Part shown: positions 41,695 through 49,920 of the stretch, piece by piece
Position numbering within the stretch: the first letter of the stretch is position 1
Layout of the letters: each line of letters opens with the position of its first letter
DNA from: Nocardioides nitrophenolicus
Lineage (GTDB): Bacteria; Actinomycetota; Actinomycetes; Propionibacteriales; Nocardioidaceae
Reading direction: 5' to 3'
Assembly (NCBI RefSeq): GCF_016907515.1
Contig: NZ_JAFBBY010000001.1
Location: 4,898,001 to 4,962,000 of the forward strand
Length of the DNA stretch: 64,000 nucleotides
Notes under the pieces: model-generated
Databases searched by the model: none
What the model saw: only the letters and a program-made list of their open reading frames with translations
What the model was told of the DNA's origin: nothing
Position numbers and translations under genes: made by a program

Positions 41695-42476
41695 CGGCCC
41701 TCCGTCAGCAGCGGGATGGCGGGCACGGCCTGCTCGGGACCGAGCGCGGAGTAGCCGCCGTCGACGGCCCAGTCGGCCCCGGTGACGACCGAGGCCGCGT
41801 CGGAGACCAGGAAGGCGACGACCTCGCCGACCTCCGCCGGGTCGGCGACCCGGCCGGTGAGGTGGAAGGGCGCGGCGACGGCGTCGGTGCGGGCCCGGTC
41901 GCCGCCGGAGAGCTGGTCCATCACCTTCGACCAGGTCCACCCGGGGCTGACCGAGTTGACCCGGACGCCGTCGGGGGCGAGGTCGAGCGCCATGCTCCGG
42001 GTGAGCTGGACGACGGCGGCCTTGCTCGCCGGGTAGGTCCACCGGCCGGGCTGGGCGACCTTCGAGGACACCGAGCCGAAGTTGACCACGGCGGCGTGCG
42101 GGCTGGCGCGCAGCCAGGGAAGTGCCGCCTGGACCAGGGCGACCATCGACACGACGTTGACGTCGAGCGCGCTCAGCCAGTCGCGCCGCGACGTCGTGGG
42201 GCCGTCGTCGAGGTAGACGCTGGCCAGGTTGACGACCACGTCGATGCCGCCGCGCTCCGCGACGGTCTCGCGGACCAGCGCGGCGAGCTGGTCGTCGTCG
42301 GTGACGTCGGTGTGCCGGAAGGTCACCCGCGGGCCGTCCAGGGCCGCGGCGCCGGCGGCGTCCAGGTCCGCCACGACGACGTGCGCGCCGGCCCTCGCCA
42401 ACGCGGTGACCACGCCGTGTCCGATCAGTGTCGAGCCGCCGGTCACGATCGCCGTGCGGCCGTCGAGAGCTCTCAT
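41691..42476 (-). CDS. SDR family oxidoreductase
   Basis: NAD(P)-dependent dehydrogenase, 261 aa, classical short-chain type. The cofactor motif is TAIVTGGSTLIGHGVV, the NNAG-like motif is VVVNLASVYLDDG, and the catalytic Ser, Tyr and Lys are in VNFGSVSSKVAQPG and WTYPASKAAVVQ. The C-terminus has NSVSPGWTWSKV and GADWAVDGGYSALG. I chose the ATG at 42476 because AGGAGG lies 8 bp upstream; a longer in-frame start at 42497 would put this site inside the gene. It is translated with the monooxygenase. An alcohol/ketone conversion before or after the FMO step is likely. Confidence 0.92.
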   Translation of the reverse strand: MRALDGRTAIVTGGSTLIGHGVVTALARAGAHVVVADLDAAGAAALDGPRVTFRHTDVTDDDQLAALVRETVAERGGIDVVVNLASVYLDDGPTTSRRDWLSALDVNVVSMVALVQAALPWLRASPHAAVVNFGSVSSKVAQPGRWTYPASKAAVVQLTRSMALDLAPDGVRVNSVSPGWTWSKVMDQLSGGDRARTDAVAAPFHLTGRVADPAEVGEVVAFLVSDAASVVTGADWAVDGGYSALGPEQAVPAIPLLTEGR

Positions 42477-42587
42477 GTGTCCTGCCTCCTGAGTCATCGG
42501 GCGATGAGGTTGGGAGGGGACGCTAGGGACGCCGCGCGAGCGGCGGCTATCCGTTGCGCGCGGGTCCTGTCCGGTCCGCGCGAGGAC

Positions 42588-43367
42588 TCAGGCCAGGGGC
42601 AGCCGGCGCCGCACCTGCGGCGGCAGGTGCGCGTACCCCCGCCCGATCGCGTGGTGCAGCGCCTCGACGGGGAAGGGCCACTCCGCGGCGGCGAGTGCGT
42701 CGGCCTCGGGCACCCCGCGGGTGGCGAGCTCGCGGATCGTCTCGGCGACGGCGCGCAGGTCGTCGCACTGGTCCTCGACGAAGCGCCGGTCGACGATGCC
42801 GCCGTGTCCGGGGACGACGACGGTCGAGGGCGTGGTCAGGCCGAGGACCAGGTCGAGGGTCTGCGGCCAGTCGAGCGGCCAGGAGTCGGCGCCGAGGGAC
42901 GGGGGCGCGGACTCCTCGACGAGGTCGCCGGCGAGGAGGACGTCGGCGTCGGGGACCCGGACGACGAGGTCGCCGGCGGTGTGGCCGCGGCCGGGGTGGA
43001 CCAGCTCGACCTGGCGGTCGCCGAGGTCGATGACGGCGGCGCTGGAGAAGGTGTGGTCGGCCGGCGGCGCGGCCGGGTCGGTGCGGGCGGCGGCCTCCTC
43101 GGTCGCGTGGACCGGCGGGTCGTCGTAGCGCTCCTTGAAGGTGGCGTTGCCGAGCACGTGGTCGAAGTGGTCGTGGGTGTTGACGACGGCCACGACCCGC
43201 CCGGCGCCCAGGTCGCCGATCGCGGCGATCGAGGCACGGGCCTCGGCGGCGGTGGCGAGGGTGTCGACCACGACCAGGCCCCGCTCGCCCCCGACGGCGA
43301 CCAGGTTGACGTCGTACGACGGAACACGGCGGACCCAGACCCGGTCCGCGACCTCGGTGAACGGCAC
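42588..43367 (-). CDS. Metallo-beta-lactamase-fold hydrolase
   Basis: Zinc hydrolase of the MBL fold, 259 aa, substrate unknown. Metal motifs are VVNTHDHFDHVLGN (HxHxDH), VHPGRGHTAGDLVV, VLLAGDLVEESAPPS (bridging Asp) and VVVPGHGGIVD. The start is GTG 43367. It is separated by about 110 bp from the SDR and lies 17 bp before the DUF2470 gene on the same strand. Members with this HGHTxGD pattern include lactonases and glyoxalase II-like enzymes. It could hydrolyse a lactone or thioester arising in the island, but it may equally be unrelated. Confidence 0.85.
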   Translation of the reverse strand: MPFTEVADRVWVRRVPSYDVNLVAVGGERGLVVVDTLATAAEARASIAAIGDLGAGRVVAVVNTHDHFDHVLGNATFKERYDDPPVHATEEAAARTDPAAPPADHTFSSAAVIDLGDRQVELVHPGRGHTAGDLVVRVPDADVLLAGDLVEESAPPSLGADSWPLDWPQTLDLVLGLTTPSTVVVPGHGGIVDRRFVEDQCDDLRAVAETIRELATRGVPEADALAAAEWPFPVEALHHAIGRGYAHLPPQVRRRLPLA

Positions 43368-43383
43368 CCGTCCACCGTAGCGA

Positions 43384-44118
43384 TCAGCACAGCCCGGCGT
43401 GCAGCTCCGTGCGCAGCAGCTCGCCCAGCTCGGCCGCGGAGGTGGCGGGCCGGGGGAAGCGGAGCAGGGTGCGGTGGGCGCCGGTGGGGTCGACCCAGCG
43501 CAGCTCGACGCCCTCGGCGCGCAGGCCGGTGAGCTGGACGCCGACGACGTCGCCGAGCCGGGTCTGGCTCAGCGCCGAGACCGCGCGGCGCAGCTCGTCC
43601 TGGTGGCACTGGTTGGCGTGCTCGGTGGAACGCTGCAGGAACCCGCGGTTGAGGTCGTGCTCGGGCGAGGTGAACGCGGCGAGCGGCACCCGGACCCGGG
43701 TCTCGTCGGGCGCGTCGTCGGGGGCGCTGGCCCGGGCGAGCAGGATGAAGTCGAGGTCGAGGCCCACTCGCATCCGGAGCTCGTCGCAGCACTCGCACTG
43801 CTCGATCCCGAGCGCGTCGAGGCGCCCGGACAGGGTGAGCATCGCGTCGCGGTCGGTGGATCCGGGAGTGCCCAGGCCGCTGGTGACGGTGAGCAGCGCG
43901 CCGCGCCGGTCGGTGGCGGCGAGCGCCAGCGCGGAGTCGGCGGGGCAGGAGAGCAGCGGCCGGCCGCCGTGGTCCTGCATCTCCAGCACGGACTCGTCGA
44001 GCCCGGACGTGACGTCGTCGAGCCCGTCGACCACCAGCTGCACCTCGTGGGGGCAGGCGAGGATGCTGCGCGCCGCCGCGGCGAGTCGTCGTACGTCGAG
44101 ACCGGGGTCGACCGTCAT
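43384..44118 (-). CDS. DUF2470 protein under an iron box (HugZ-like heme use)
   Basis: A 244-aa protein with a C-terminal DUF2470 domain (QCHQDELRRAVSALSQTRLG, then VVGVQLTGLRAEGVELRWVD, LLRFPRPATSAAELGELLR). An N-terminal region with LLSCPADSALALAATDRRGA is compatible with a divergent split-barrel. DUF2470 is found in HugZ-type heme-degrading proteins, so heme iron release is a fair guess. A near-consensus IdeR/DtxR iron box lies 32 bp upstream, so expression should rise when iron is scarce. AAGGAG precedes the ATG at 44118. The CECC cluster (GIEQCECCDELRM) in the middle is unusual and could bind metal. Confidence 0.8.
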   Translation of the reverse strand: MTVDPGLDVRRLAAAARSILACPHEVQLVVDGLDDVTSGLDESVLEMQDHGGRPLLSCPADSALALAATDRRGALLTVTSGLGTPGSTDRDAMLTLSGRLDALGIEQCECCDELRMRVGLDLDFILLARASAPDDAPDETRVRVPLAAFTSPEHDLNRGFLQRSTEHANQCHQDELRRAVSALSQTRLGDVVGVQLTGLRAEGVELRWVDPTGAHRTLLRFPRPATSAAELGELLRTELHAGLC

Positions 44119-44149
44119 GTCCGCTCCTTGCAGCTCCGGGACGAGAAGA

Positions 44150-44168
44150 TTAGGTGAGCCTAACCTAC
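44150..44168. promoter_or_regulatory. IdeR/DtxR iron box
   Basis: TTAGGTGAGCCTAACCTAC matches the 19-bp iron-box consensus at about 17 of 19 positions, including both half sites. It lies between the DUF2470 gene start and hrcA, close upstream of the former. Confidence 0.85.
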
Positions 44169-44247
44169 TCGAATCGGTGGAATCTGGGAAGCCGGAGCGG
44201 GTGAGGTGTCCCGCGGGTCCGGGCTTTCGCGCGGCTCGGGGCTAGGA

Positions 44248-44274
44248 TTGGCACTCCCGATGGTGGAGTGCCAG
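44248..44274. promoter_or_regulatory. CIRCE element (HrcA operator)
   Basis: TTGGCACTC-N9-GAGTGCCAG has the exact CIRCE spacing; the consensus half site is TTAGCACTC. It lies 18 bp before the hrcA start and adjoins a candidate -10 (TAGGAT, 44243-44248), so HrcA should repress its own operon. Confidence 0.92.
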
Positions 44275-44291
44275 GTCTGGAGGAGGTGGGC

Positions 44292-45317
44292 ATGCAGGAG
44301 GAGCGCAGGCTCGCCGTGCTGCGTGCGATCGTCGAGGACTACGTCTCGACCGAGGAGCCGGTGGGCTCCAAGGCGCTCGTGGAGCGCCATCACCTCAACG
44401 TCTCGCCCGCCACGATCCGCAACGACATGGCGGCGCTGGAGGAGGAGGGCTACCTCCACCAGCCCCACACCAGCGCCGGCCGGGTGCCGACCGACAAGGG
44501 CTACCGGCTCTTCGTCGACCGGCTCTCCACGGTCAAGCCGACGACCCAGGCCGAGCGCCGCGCGATCGCGGGCTTCCTCGAGGGTGCCGTCGACCTCGAC
44601 GACGTCGTCAACCGCTCGGTCCGGCTGCTCGCGCAGCTCACCCGCCAGGTCGCCGTCGTGCAGTACCCCACGCTCTCGCGCTCCACCGTGCGCCACATCG
44701 AGGTCGTCGCGCTCACCCCCGTGCGACTGCTGCTCGTGCTCATCCTGAGCTCCGGCCGGGTCGAGCAGCGCCTGGTCGAGCTCGACGCCGACATCAGCGA
44801 CGACGAGCTGGCCACTCTGCGCTCCCGGATCAACCTGGCCGCCACCGGTGAGGTGATCGCCGACGCCGCCAGCGCCCTCGACGCGTTGGTCCACGGCCTC
44901 GACGGTGCCCCGGAGGCCACCTCGCCGACCGTCGCCGTCGTCGAGACCCTGGTCGAGGCGATGAGCGACCACCGCTCCGACGAGCGGGTCGCCGTGGGCG
45001 GCACGTCGAACCTGGCCCGGTTCGGCGACAGCTTCGAGACCTCGGTCCGCCCGCTCCTCGAGGCGCTCGAGGAGCAGGTCGTGCTCCTCAAGCTGCTGGG
45101 CGAGGCGACCGCCGGCGGCGCCGTGACGGTGCGGATCGGTGCGGAGGGGCCCTTCGAGAACCTCGCCTCCACCAGCGTCGTCGCCACCGGCTACGGCCCC
45201 GACGACGCGCTCGCCGCGCTCGGGATCGTCGGCCCCACCCGCATGGACTACCCCGGAACGATGGCGGCGGTGCGCGCCGTGGCGCGCTACGTCTCCCGCA
45301 TCCTCGACGAGAGCTGA
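44292..45317 (+). CDS. hrcA: Heat-inducible transcription repressor HrcA
   Basis: Repressor of class I heat-shock genes that binds CIRCE and is activated by GroEL, 341 aa. The winged helix contains [20 protein letters not shown] and [20 protein letters not shown]. The middle GAF-like domain and the C-terminal region ([20 protein letters not shown]) are as expected. The ATG at 44292 has AGGAGG 4-5 bp upstream. The CIRCE site sits in its own promoter. dnaJ and rsmE follow. hemW, its usual upstream neighbour, is 24 kb away. Confidence 0.97.
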   Translation: MQEERRLAVLRAIVEDYVSTEEPVGSKALVERHHLNVSPATIRNDMAALEEEGYLHQPHTSAGRVPTDKGYRLFVDRLSTVKPTTQAERRAIAGFLEGAVDLDDVVNRSVRLLAQLTRQVAVVQYPTLSRSTVRHIEVVALTPVRLLLVLILSSGRVEQRLVELDADISDDELATLRSRINLAATGEVIADAASALDALVHGLDGAPEATSPTVAVVETLVEAMSDHRSDERVAVGGTSNLARFGDSFETSVRPLLEALEEQVVLLKLLGEATAGGAVTVRIGAEGPFENLASTSVVATGYGPDDALAALGIVGPTRMDYPGTMAAVRAVARYVSRILDES

Positions 45318-45328
45318 GAAGAAGAGAA

Positions 45329-46489
45329 GTGACCCAGGACCCCTACGAGCTGCTGGGCGTCGGCCGCGACGCGGACGCCGACACGATCAAGAAGGCCTAC
45401 CGCAAGCTCGCCCGCCAGCTGCACCCCGACGTCAACCCCGACCCGGAGAGCCAGGAGCGGTTCAAGCAGGTCACCGCCGCCTACGAGGTGCTCTCCGACC
45501 CGCAGAAGCGGGCGGCGTACGACCGCGGCGGGGACGCCTTCGGCGCCGGCTTCGGCGGCCAGGGCGCCGGCTTCTCGTTCACCGACATCATGGACGCCTT
45601 CTTCGGCGGCCAGGGCGGTGGCGGCGGTGCCGGGCGGGGGCCGCGCTCGCGGGTGCGCCGCGGCCAGGACGCCCTCATCCGGATCGAGGTCGAGCTCGCC
45701 GAGGCGGCCTTCGGCGTGTCCCGGGAGCTGAAGGTCGACACCGCCGTGCGCTGTACGACGTGTGGCGGCGAGGGCGCCGCACCCGGCAGCCACCCCGTGC
45801 CGTGCGAGACCTGCCACGGGCAGGGCGAGGTCGCCCACGTGCAGCGCTCCTTCCTCGGCGAGATCCGCACCCTGCGCCCGTGCGCGGCCTGCCGCGGCTT
45901 CGGCACCGTGATCCCCGACCCGTGCCGCGAGTGCGCGGGCGACGGGCGGGTCCGCTCGCGGCGTACCCTCACCGTCAAGATCCCCGCCGGCGTCGACAAC
46001 GGCACCCGGGTCCAGCTCAGCGAGCAGGGCGAGGTCGGTCCCGGCGGCGGCCCCGCCGGCGACCTGTACGTCGAGATCCACGTCGCGCCCCACGAGGTGT
46101 TCGAGCGCCACGGCAACGACCTGCACTGCACGGTGACGGTGCCGATGACCGCCGCCGCCCTCGGCACGACCATCGAGCTCCCCACCCTCGAGGCCGACCT
46201 CGACCCGAGCGCCGACGTCCAGCGCTCCTTCGACCTGCAGGTGCCGAGCGGCACCCAGTCCGGCCACCAGGTCGTCCTGCGCGGGCTCGGCGTGCCCGGC
46301 CTGCGCGGCGGACGCGGCGACCTCGCCGTCACCGTCGCCGTCGAGACCCCGACCCGGCTGGACCCGCGTCAGGAGGAGCTGCTGCGCGAGCTGGCGGCGA
46401 TCCGCGGCGAGGAGCAGCCCACCGGCGACGTCCGGCCCACCCACAAGTCGATGTTCGGCCGGCTGCGCGACGCGTTCACGGCCCACTGA
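45329..46489 (+). CDS. dnaJ: Chaperone protein DnaJ (DnaJ2 type)
   Basis: Co-chaperone of DnaK, 386 aa. The J domain holds the HPD motif at residues 32-34 ([10 protein letters not shown]). A Gly-rich segment ([14 protein letters not shown]) follows, then four zinc-binding CxxCxGxG repeats: [24 protein letters not shown] and CRECAGDG. The C-terminal substrate-binding domains are intact. The start is GTG at 45329, 11 bp after hrcA, which makes it part of the CIRCE-controlled operon. Linkage to hrcA marks it as the second actinobacterial DnaJ, distinct from the one in the dnaK operon. Confidence 0.97.
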   Translation: MTQDPYELLGVGRDADADTIKKAYRKLARQLHPDVNPDPESQERFKQVTAAYEVLSDPQKRAAYDRGGDAFGAGFGGQGAGFSFTDIMDAFFGGQGGGGGAGRGPRSRVRRGQDALIRIEVELAEAAFGVSRELKVDTAVRCTTCGGEGAAPGSHPVPCETCHGQGEVAHVQRSFLGEIRTLRPCAACRGFGTVIPDPCRECAGDGRVRSRRTLTVKIPAGVDNGTRVQLSEQGEVGPGGGPAGDLYVEIHVAPHEVFERHGNDLHCTVTVPMTAAALGTTIELPTLEADLDPSADVQRSFDLQVPSGTQSGHQVVLRGLGVPGLRGGRGDLAVTVAVETPTRLDPRQEELLRELAAIRGEEQPTGDVRPTHKSMFGRLRDAFTAH

Positions 46490-46491
46490 GC

Positions 46492-47244
46492 ATGACCCTC
46501 CCGCAGCACCTCGTGCCGTCGCTCGACGGTGTCGGCGTCGGCTCGGCGGTGGTCGTGGAGGGCGACGAGGCCCACCACGCGGTCGTCGTACGACGGCTGC
46601 GGGTGGGCGAGCGCCTGCTGCTCGCCGACGGGCTGGGCCGGGTCGCGACCGGCGAGGTCAGTGCGACCACGAAGCGCTCGTTCACGGCGCTGGTGACCGA
46701 GGTCCGCGACGAGCCCGAGCCGCGCCCGCGGGTCACCGTCGTCCAGGCACTGCCGAAGGGCGATCGCGGCGAGCTCGCCGTCGAGGTGCTCACCGAGATC
46801 GGCGCCGCCCGGATCGTTCCCTGGGCCGCCGCGCGCAGCGTCGCGGTCTGGAAGGGCGAGCGCGCCGCCAAGTCGCACGCCAAGTGGCAGGCCACCGCCC
46901 GCGAGGCGGCCAAGCAGGCCCGCCGCGCCTGGCACCCGACCGTGCCGCCGCTCGCCACGACCGACGACGTGACCGCGCTGGTCGGTGCGGCCGACGTGGC
47001 GATCGTGCTGCACGAGGACGCCACCGAGCCGATCGGGGCGCTCGCGCTGCCCGACGACGGCGAGCTGGTCGTGATCGTCGGGCCCGAGGGCGGGCTCACC
47101 GAGGAGGAGGTCGCGACCTTCGTCGGGCGGGGTGCGGTCGCCGTACGGCTGGGCGCGGAGGTGCTGCGCACCTCCACCGCGGGGGTCGCCGCGGTCGCCG
47201 CGGTGCTGGCGCGGACGTCGCGTTGGGGTGGTCTGACCAGCTAG
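46492..47244 (+). CDS. rsmE: 16S rRNA (uracil1498-N3)-methyltransferase
   Basis: SPOUT-fold methyltransferase that makes m3U1498 in 16S rRNA, 250 aa. An N-terminal PUA-like domain (DEAHHAVVVRRLRVGERLLLADG) is followed by the SPOUT domain with VQALPKGDRGELAVEVLTEIG, QARRAWHPTVPPL, VVIVGPEGGLTEEEV and RLGAEVLRTSTAGVAAVA, the knot and SAM site. The ATG at 46492 is 2 bp after the dnaJ stop, so it is in the hrcA-dnaJ operon. A perfect palindrome follows in the convergent gap. Confidence 0.96.
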   Translation: MTLPQHLVPSLDGVGVGSAVVVEGDEAHHAVVVRRLRVGERLLLADGLGRVATGEVSATTKRSFTALVTEVRDEPEPRPRVTVVQALPKGDRGELAVEVLTEIGAARIVPWAAARSVAVWKGERAAKSHAKWQATAREAAKQARRAWHPTVPPLATTDDVTALVGAADVAIVLHEDATEPIGALALPDDGELVVIVGPEGGLTEEEVATFVGRGAVAVRLGAEVLRTSTAGVAAVAAVLARTSRWGGLTS

Positions 47245-47279
47245 CGATTGGGCAGAGACTGCACCGAAATCGCCGAAAT

Positions 47280-47305
47280 GTTGCGGTTTGGTCCCAAACC
47301 GCAAC
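47280..47305. repeat. Intergenic palindrome, copy 3
   Basis: Arms GTTGCGGTTTGG and CCAAACCGCAAC around TC; all 26 bp are identical to 22613-22638. It lies between convergent rsmE and the AlkZ-like gene, 4 bp before the latter's stop codon. Confidence 0.85.
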
Positions 47306-47309
47306 GTCA

Positions 47310-48362
47310 TCAGCGGGCCAGCAGCGCCTCCACCCGCCCGATCTCCTCGTCCAACCCCGCCCGTTCGGCCCGGCTCAGCTCCCGCACCAGCTCGACGACC
47401 ACGACCCGCCCGTCCTCGACCCGCCACAGCCCGGCGAACCACCCGTCGACGTGCACCGACATCGCCTGCGCCCCGTTGACGCCCATCCACAGCCGCCGGT
47501 GCTCGGGGGCCATCACCCGGTCCCGGGACGCGTGGGAGAGCCACAGGTTGTCGTAGGTGCCGAACAGCCGCACCGGGGCCGGGGCGTCCTCGTCGGCGAC
47601 GGGGGCGTCGGCGAGGTCGTAGAGCGGCTTGCCGTTCTCGTCCTCGTGCACCACCAGGTCCGGCATCGCCTTGACGACCGGGCCGAGCCGGGTGATCCCG
47701 GACCAGGCGGTGACGTCGGCGGCGGTGCCGGGGCCGTAGGCGCGCAGGAAGCGGCGCACGAGGGTCGGTACGTCGGGCGCGGTGAGCGGGAGTCCGGTCC
47801 AGCGCTCGGCGAGGTCGTAGGCGACGGCGGTGGAGCCGGTGGGCTTCCAGCAGCCGCGCGGCGGGAGCTGGGCCAGGACCTCGGCGACCCGCGCCACCTG
47901 GCCGAGCTGGGTGGCGGTGTACGCCGGGAAGCGCTCGGCGAGGGCGGCGCCGAGTCGGCGCTGGGGGAGCGGGCCGTCGGCGAGGATCTCGTGCACGGCC
48001 GCGGAGAAGGCGGCCCGGTCGACCTCGCGCGCGGAGCCGATGGTCTGGCTGGCCCGGATCTCGCGCTCGCGCACCGGCGCCGCCCACACCGGCAGGGTCA
48101 CCGCGTCGGCCGGCAGGTGGAGGTGGACGGTGTCGCGCAGGCTGAGCACCCGCACCAGCGACCGGTCCTCGATCGCCCGGCTCACCGCCCAGGGGTCCAG
48201 CTCGGTGAGCCGGGCCGCCAGGGAGAGGTACGGCGGCAGCGGCTCCTGCGCCTGCAGGCCGACCAGGTGGTCGACCATCGCGCCGGGCTCCATCGCCACC
48301 CGCTCCAGCAGGTATTGGCGCAGGAGCAGGGTCCGGTTCAGCCGGAGGCGGGAGAACCTCAC
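47310..48362 (-). CDS. AlkZ-like winged-helix DNA glycosylase family protein
   Basis: Member of the HTH_42 (AlkZ/YcaQ) family, 350 aa. AlkZ enzymes remove interstrand crosslinks and alkylated bases. The catalytic QxQ motif is present at Gln37 and Gln39 (HLVGLQAQEPLPPYL), where AlkZ has it. Winged-helix repeats follow (LPQRRLGAALAERFPAYTAT), then DVTAWSGITRLGPVV and the conserved VRLFGTYDNLWLSHASRDRV and MGVNGAQAMSVHVDG. The start is GTG 48362, overlapping the lipoprotein stop as GTGA. Co-transcription with a sigma factor and lipoprotein hints at stress control. Confidence 0.9.
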   Translation of the reverse strand: MRFSRLRLNRTLLLRQYLLERVAMEPGAMVDHLVGLQAQEPLPPYLSLAARLTELDPWAVSRAIEDRSLVRVLSLRDTVHLHLPADAVTLPVWAAPVREREIRASQTIGSAREVDRAAFSAAVHEILADGPLPQRRLGAALAERFPAYTATQLGQVARVAEVLAQLPPRGCWKPTGSTAVAYDLAERWTGLPLTAPDVPTLVRRFLRAYGPGTAADVTAWSGITRLGPVVKAMPDLVVHEDENGKPLYDLADAPVADEDAPAPVRLFGTYDNLWLSHASRDRVMAPEHRRLWMGVNGAQAMSVHVDGWFAGLWRVEDGRVVVVELVRELSRAERAGLDEEIGRVEALLAR

Positions 48363-49246
48363 GTGATCGTGATCCGCTTGGTGTCCTCGGTGGGGCCGCC
48401 GCCCTCGCCGCCGGACGGGTCATCGGTGCGGGCCACGAAGGTGTAGTCGCCGGGCGGCAGCTCGCTGACGTCGACCTCGGTGGTCCACGGGTAGAGCTTG
48501 TCGATCCAGCCCTCGGCCATCGCGGAGCCCTCGAGGACGACCTTGCCGTCGGCGTCCTGGATCTCCCAGGCGACGGTCGCCTCGAACGAGCTGGACCGGC
48601 CGGTGGCGGTGAAGCTGCCGCTCACGGCGGTGCCCTCGGCGGGCTCGGTGACGTTGACCAGGGCCAGGACGTCGAGCTCGGGCGCGGCGCTCAGGCCGTC
48701 TCCGACGGGGACGCCGAGCAGCGTCGCGGCCGGCTCGCCGTCGAGGGTCACCCGCACCGGCAGCCGCGCCCCGGCCGCGCCCTGCAGGGAGTAGACGAGC
48801 TGCTGGACGGCGAGTCGCGCCTGCGCGGGCTTCAGCGACCCGGCCGAGACCCAGGTGTCGTCGGGCAGCGCGACCACGATCGCGTCGGCGGTCTTCTCGA
48901 CCGACGCGAACCGGCCCTTCGGCCACAGCGTGCGGTAGTCGGGGTCGACGGGGTCGCCGCTGGTGATCGCGGCGGCGGTGGCGACCAGTCGGTCGGCGCC
49001 GGCGACCTGCAGGAACTCCCGGTAGAGCCGGTCGCCCTGAGGCGTCTCGCCGACGTAGTAGGCGGGCACCGCCGAGGCCTGGTCGCTCGGTGAGGCGGTC
49101 GGCGGCGTGGAGCTGGACTCCGTCGCCACGTCGGAGGTCGCCGGGCTGGGGGTCGGCCGGGCAGCGGGCTCGTCGTCGCCGCAACCCGCGAGCAGGCCCA
49201 GGGCGAGGACGGCGCCGGCGGCGGTGAGGGGGCGGGGGAAGGTCAT
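48359..49246 (-). CDS. GerMN and Gmad2 domain lipoprotein
   Basis: Exported lipoprotein of 295 aa. The signal peptide MTFPRPLTAAGAVLALGLLA ends in a lipobox with Cys (LAGCGDD). A Ser/Thr/Pro linker is followed by a GerMN domain (YYVGETPQGDRLYREFLQV, ARLAVQQLVYSLQGAAGARLP over two stretches) and a Gmad2 Ig-like domain (VNVTEPAEGTAVSGSFTATG, WTTEVDVSELPPGDYTFVAR). Such proteins are widespread in non-sporulating actinobacteria with unknown roles at the cell envelope. It lies 29 bp after the ECF sigma factor and overlaps the AlkZ-like gene. Confidence 0.9.
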   Translation of the reverse strand: MTFPRPLTAAGAVLALGLLAGCGDDEPAARPTPSPATSDVATESSSTPPTASPSDQASAVPAYYVGETPQGDRLYREFLQVAGADRLVATAAAITSGDPVDPDYRTLWPKGRFASVEKTADAIVVALPDDTWVSAGSLKPAQARLAVQQLVYSLQGAAGARLPVRVTLDGEPAATLLGVPVGDGLSAAPELDVLALVNVTEPAEGTAVSGSFTATGRSSSFEATVAWEIQDADGKVVLEGSAMAEGWIDKLYPWTTEVDVSELPPGDYTFVARTDDPSGGEGGGPTEDTKRITIT

Positions 49247-49275
49247 GGCTCGATCCTCCCCGATGCCGCGGAAGC

Positions 49276-49848
49276 TCAGCGGACGACGGCGACCCGCGTG
49301 TCGACCGGGGCGAGCTGCGCGAGGTAGAGGGTCCGCAGCCGGCGCCGGGCCCGGTGCGCCACCGCGGAGATCGCCGCCGGCTCGCACCCCAGCGCCGCGG
49401 CGAGCTCGCGCGGCCGGTGGCCCTCGACGTCGACCGCCCACAGCACCTGGCGCTGGCGCGGCGCGAGCGCCTGGAAGGCCCGGGTCAGCAGGTCGCCCTC
49501 GACCGCCCAGGTGTGGTCGTCCTCGACGCCGTCCCCGTCCAGCACCGGCTCCGCCGTCGCCACCGCCCGACTGCGTGCCTGGGCCCGCTGGATGGCGCGG
49601 TTGCGGGCGCTGGTGAGGACATAGCCGCGCACGTCGTACGTCGGCCCGCCGCCGGCGCGCAGCACCCGCAGCAGGCCCAGGTAGGCCTCGGCCACGGCGT
49701 CGTCCTCCTCGCCCGGCACGATCGAGCGCGCCACCCTCAGCGCCGCGGCCCGGTGCCGGCGGAAGAGCTCCGCGAAGGCCTCGTCGGCGTCCTCGCCCCG
49801 CCGCACCCGGTCGATCAGCTGAGCGTCGGAGCAGTCCCTCGTCTCCAT
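49276..49848 (-). CDS. ECF-type RNA polymerase sigma factor
   Basis: Sigma-70 family protein of 190 aa. Region 2 includes AFAELFRRHRAAALRVARSI and VAEAYLGLLRVLRAGGG, and region 4 includes FQALAPRQRQVLWAVDVEGH and RPRELAAALGCEPAAISAVAHRARRRLR in two parts. The ATG at 49848 follows a GGAGGGGGATCCGGG-type purine run. It heads an operon with the GerMN/Gmad2 lipoprotein and the AlkZ-like protein. No zinc anti-sigma gene adjoins it; the lipoprotein could take part in signal sensing. Confidence 0.92.
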   Translation of the reverse strand: METRDCSDAQLIDRVRRGEDADEAFAELFRRHRAAALRVARSIVPGEEDDAVAEAYLGLLRVLRAGGGPTYDVRGYVLTSARNRAIQRAQARSRAVATAEPVLDGDGVEDDHTWAVEGDLLTRAFQALAPRQRQVLWAVDVEGHRPRELAAALGCEPAAISAVAHRARRRLRTLYLAQLAPVDTRVAVVR

Positions 49849-49920
49849 CCCGGATCCCCCTCCAGAGTCGGAGCAGCGAGGCTAGGTACGGCGGTTTCAC
49901 AGTCCGGCCGACCGGATGTG

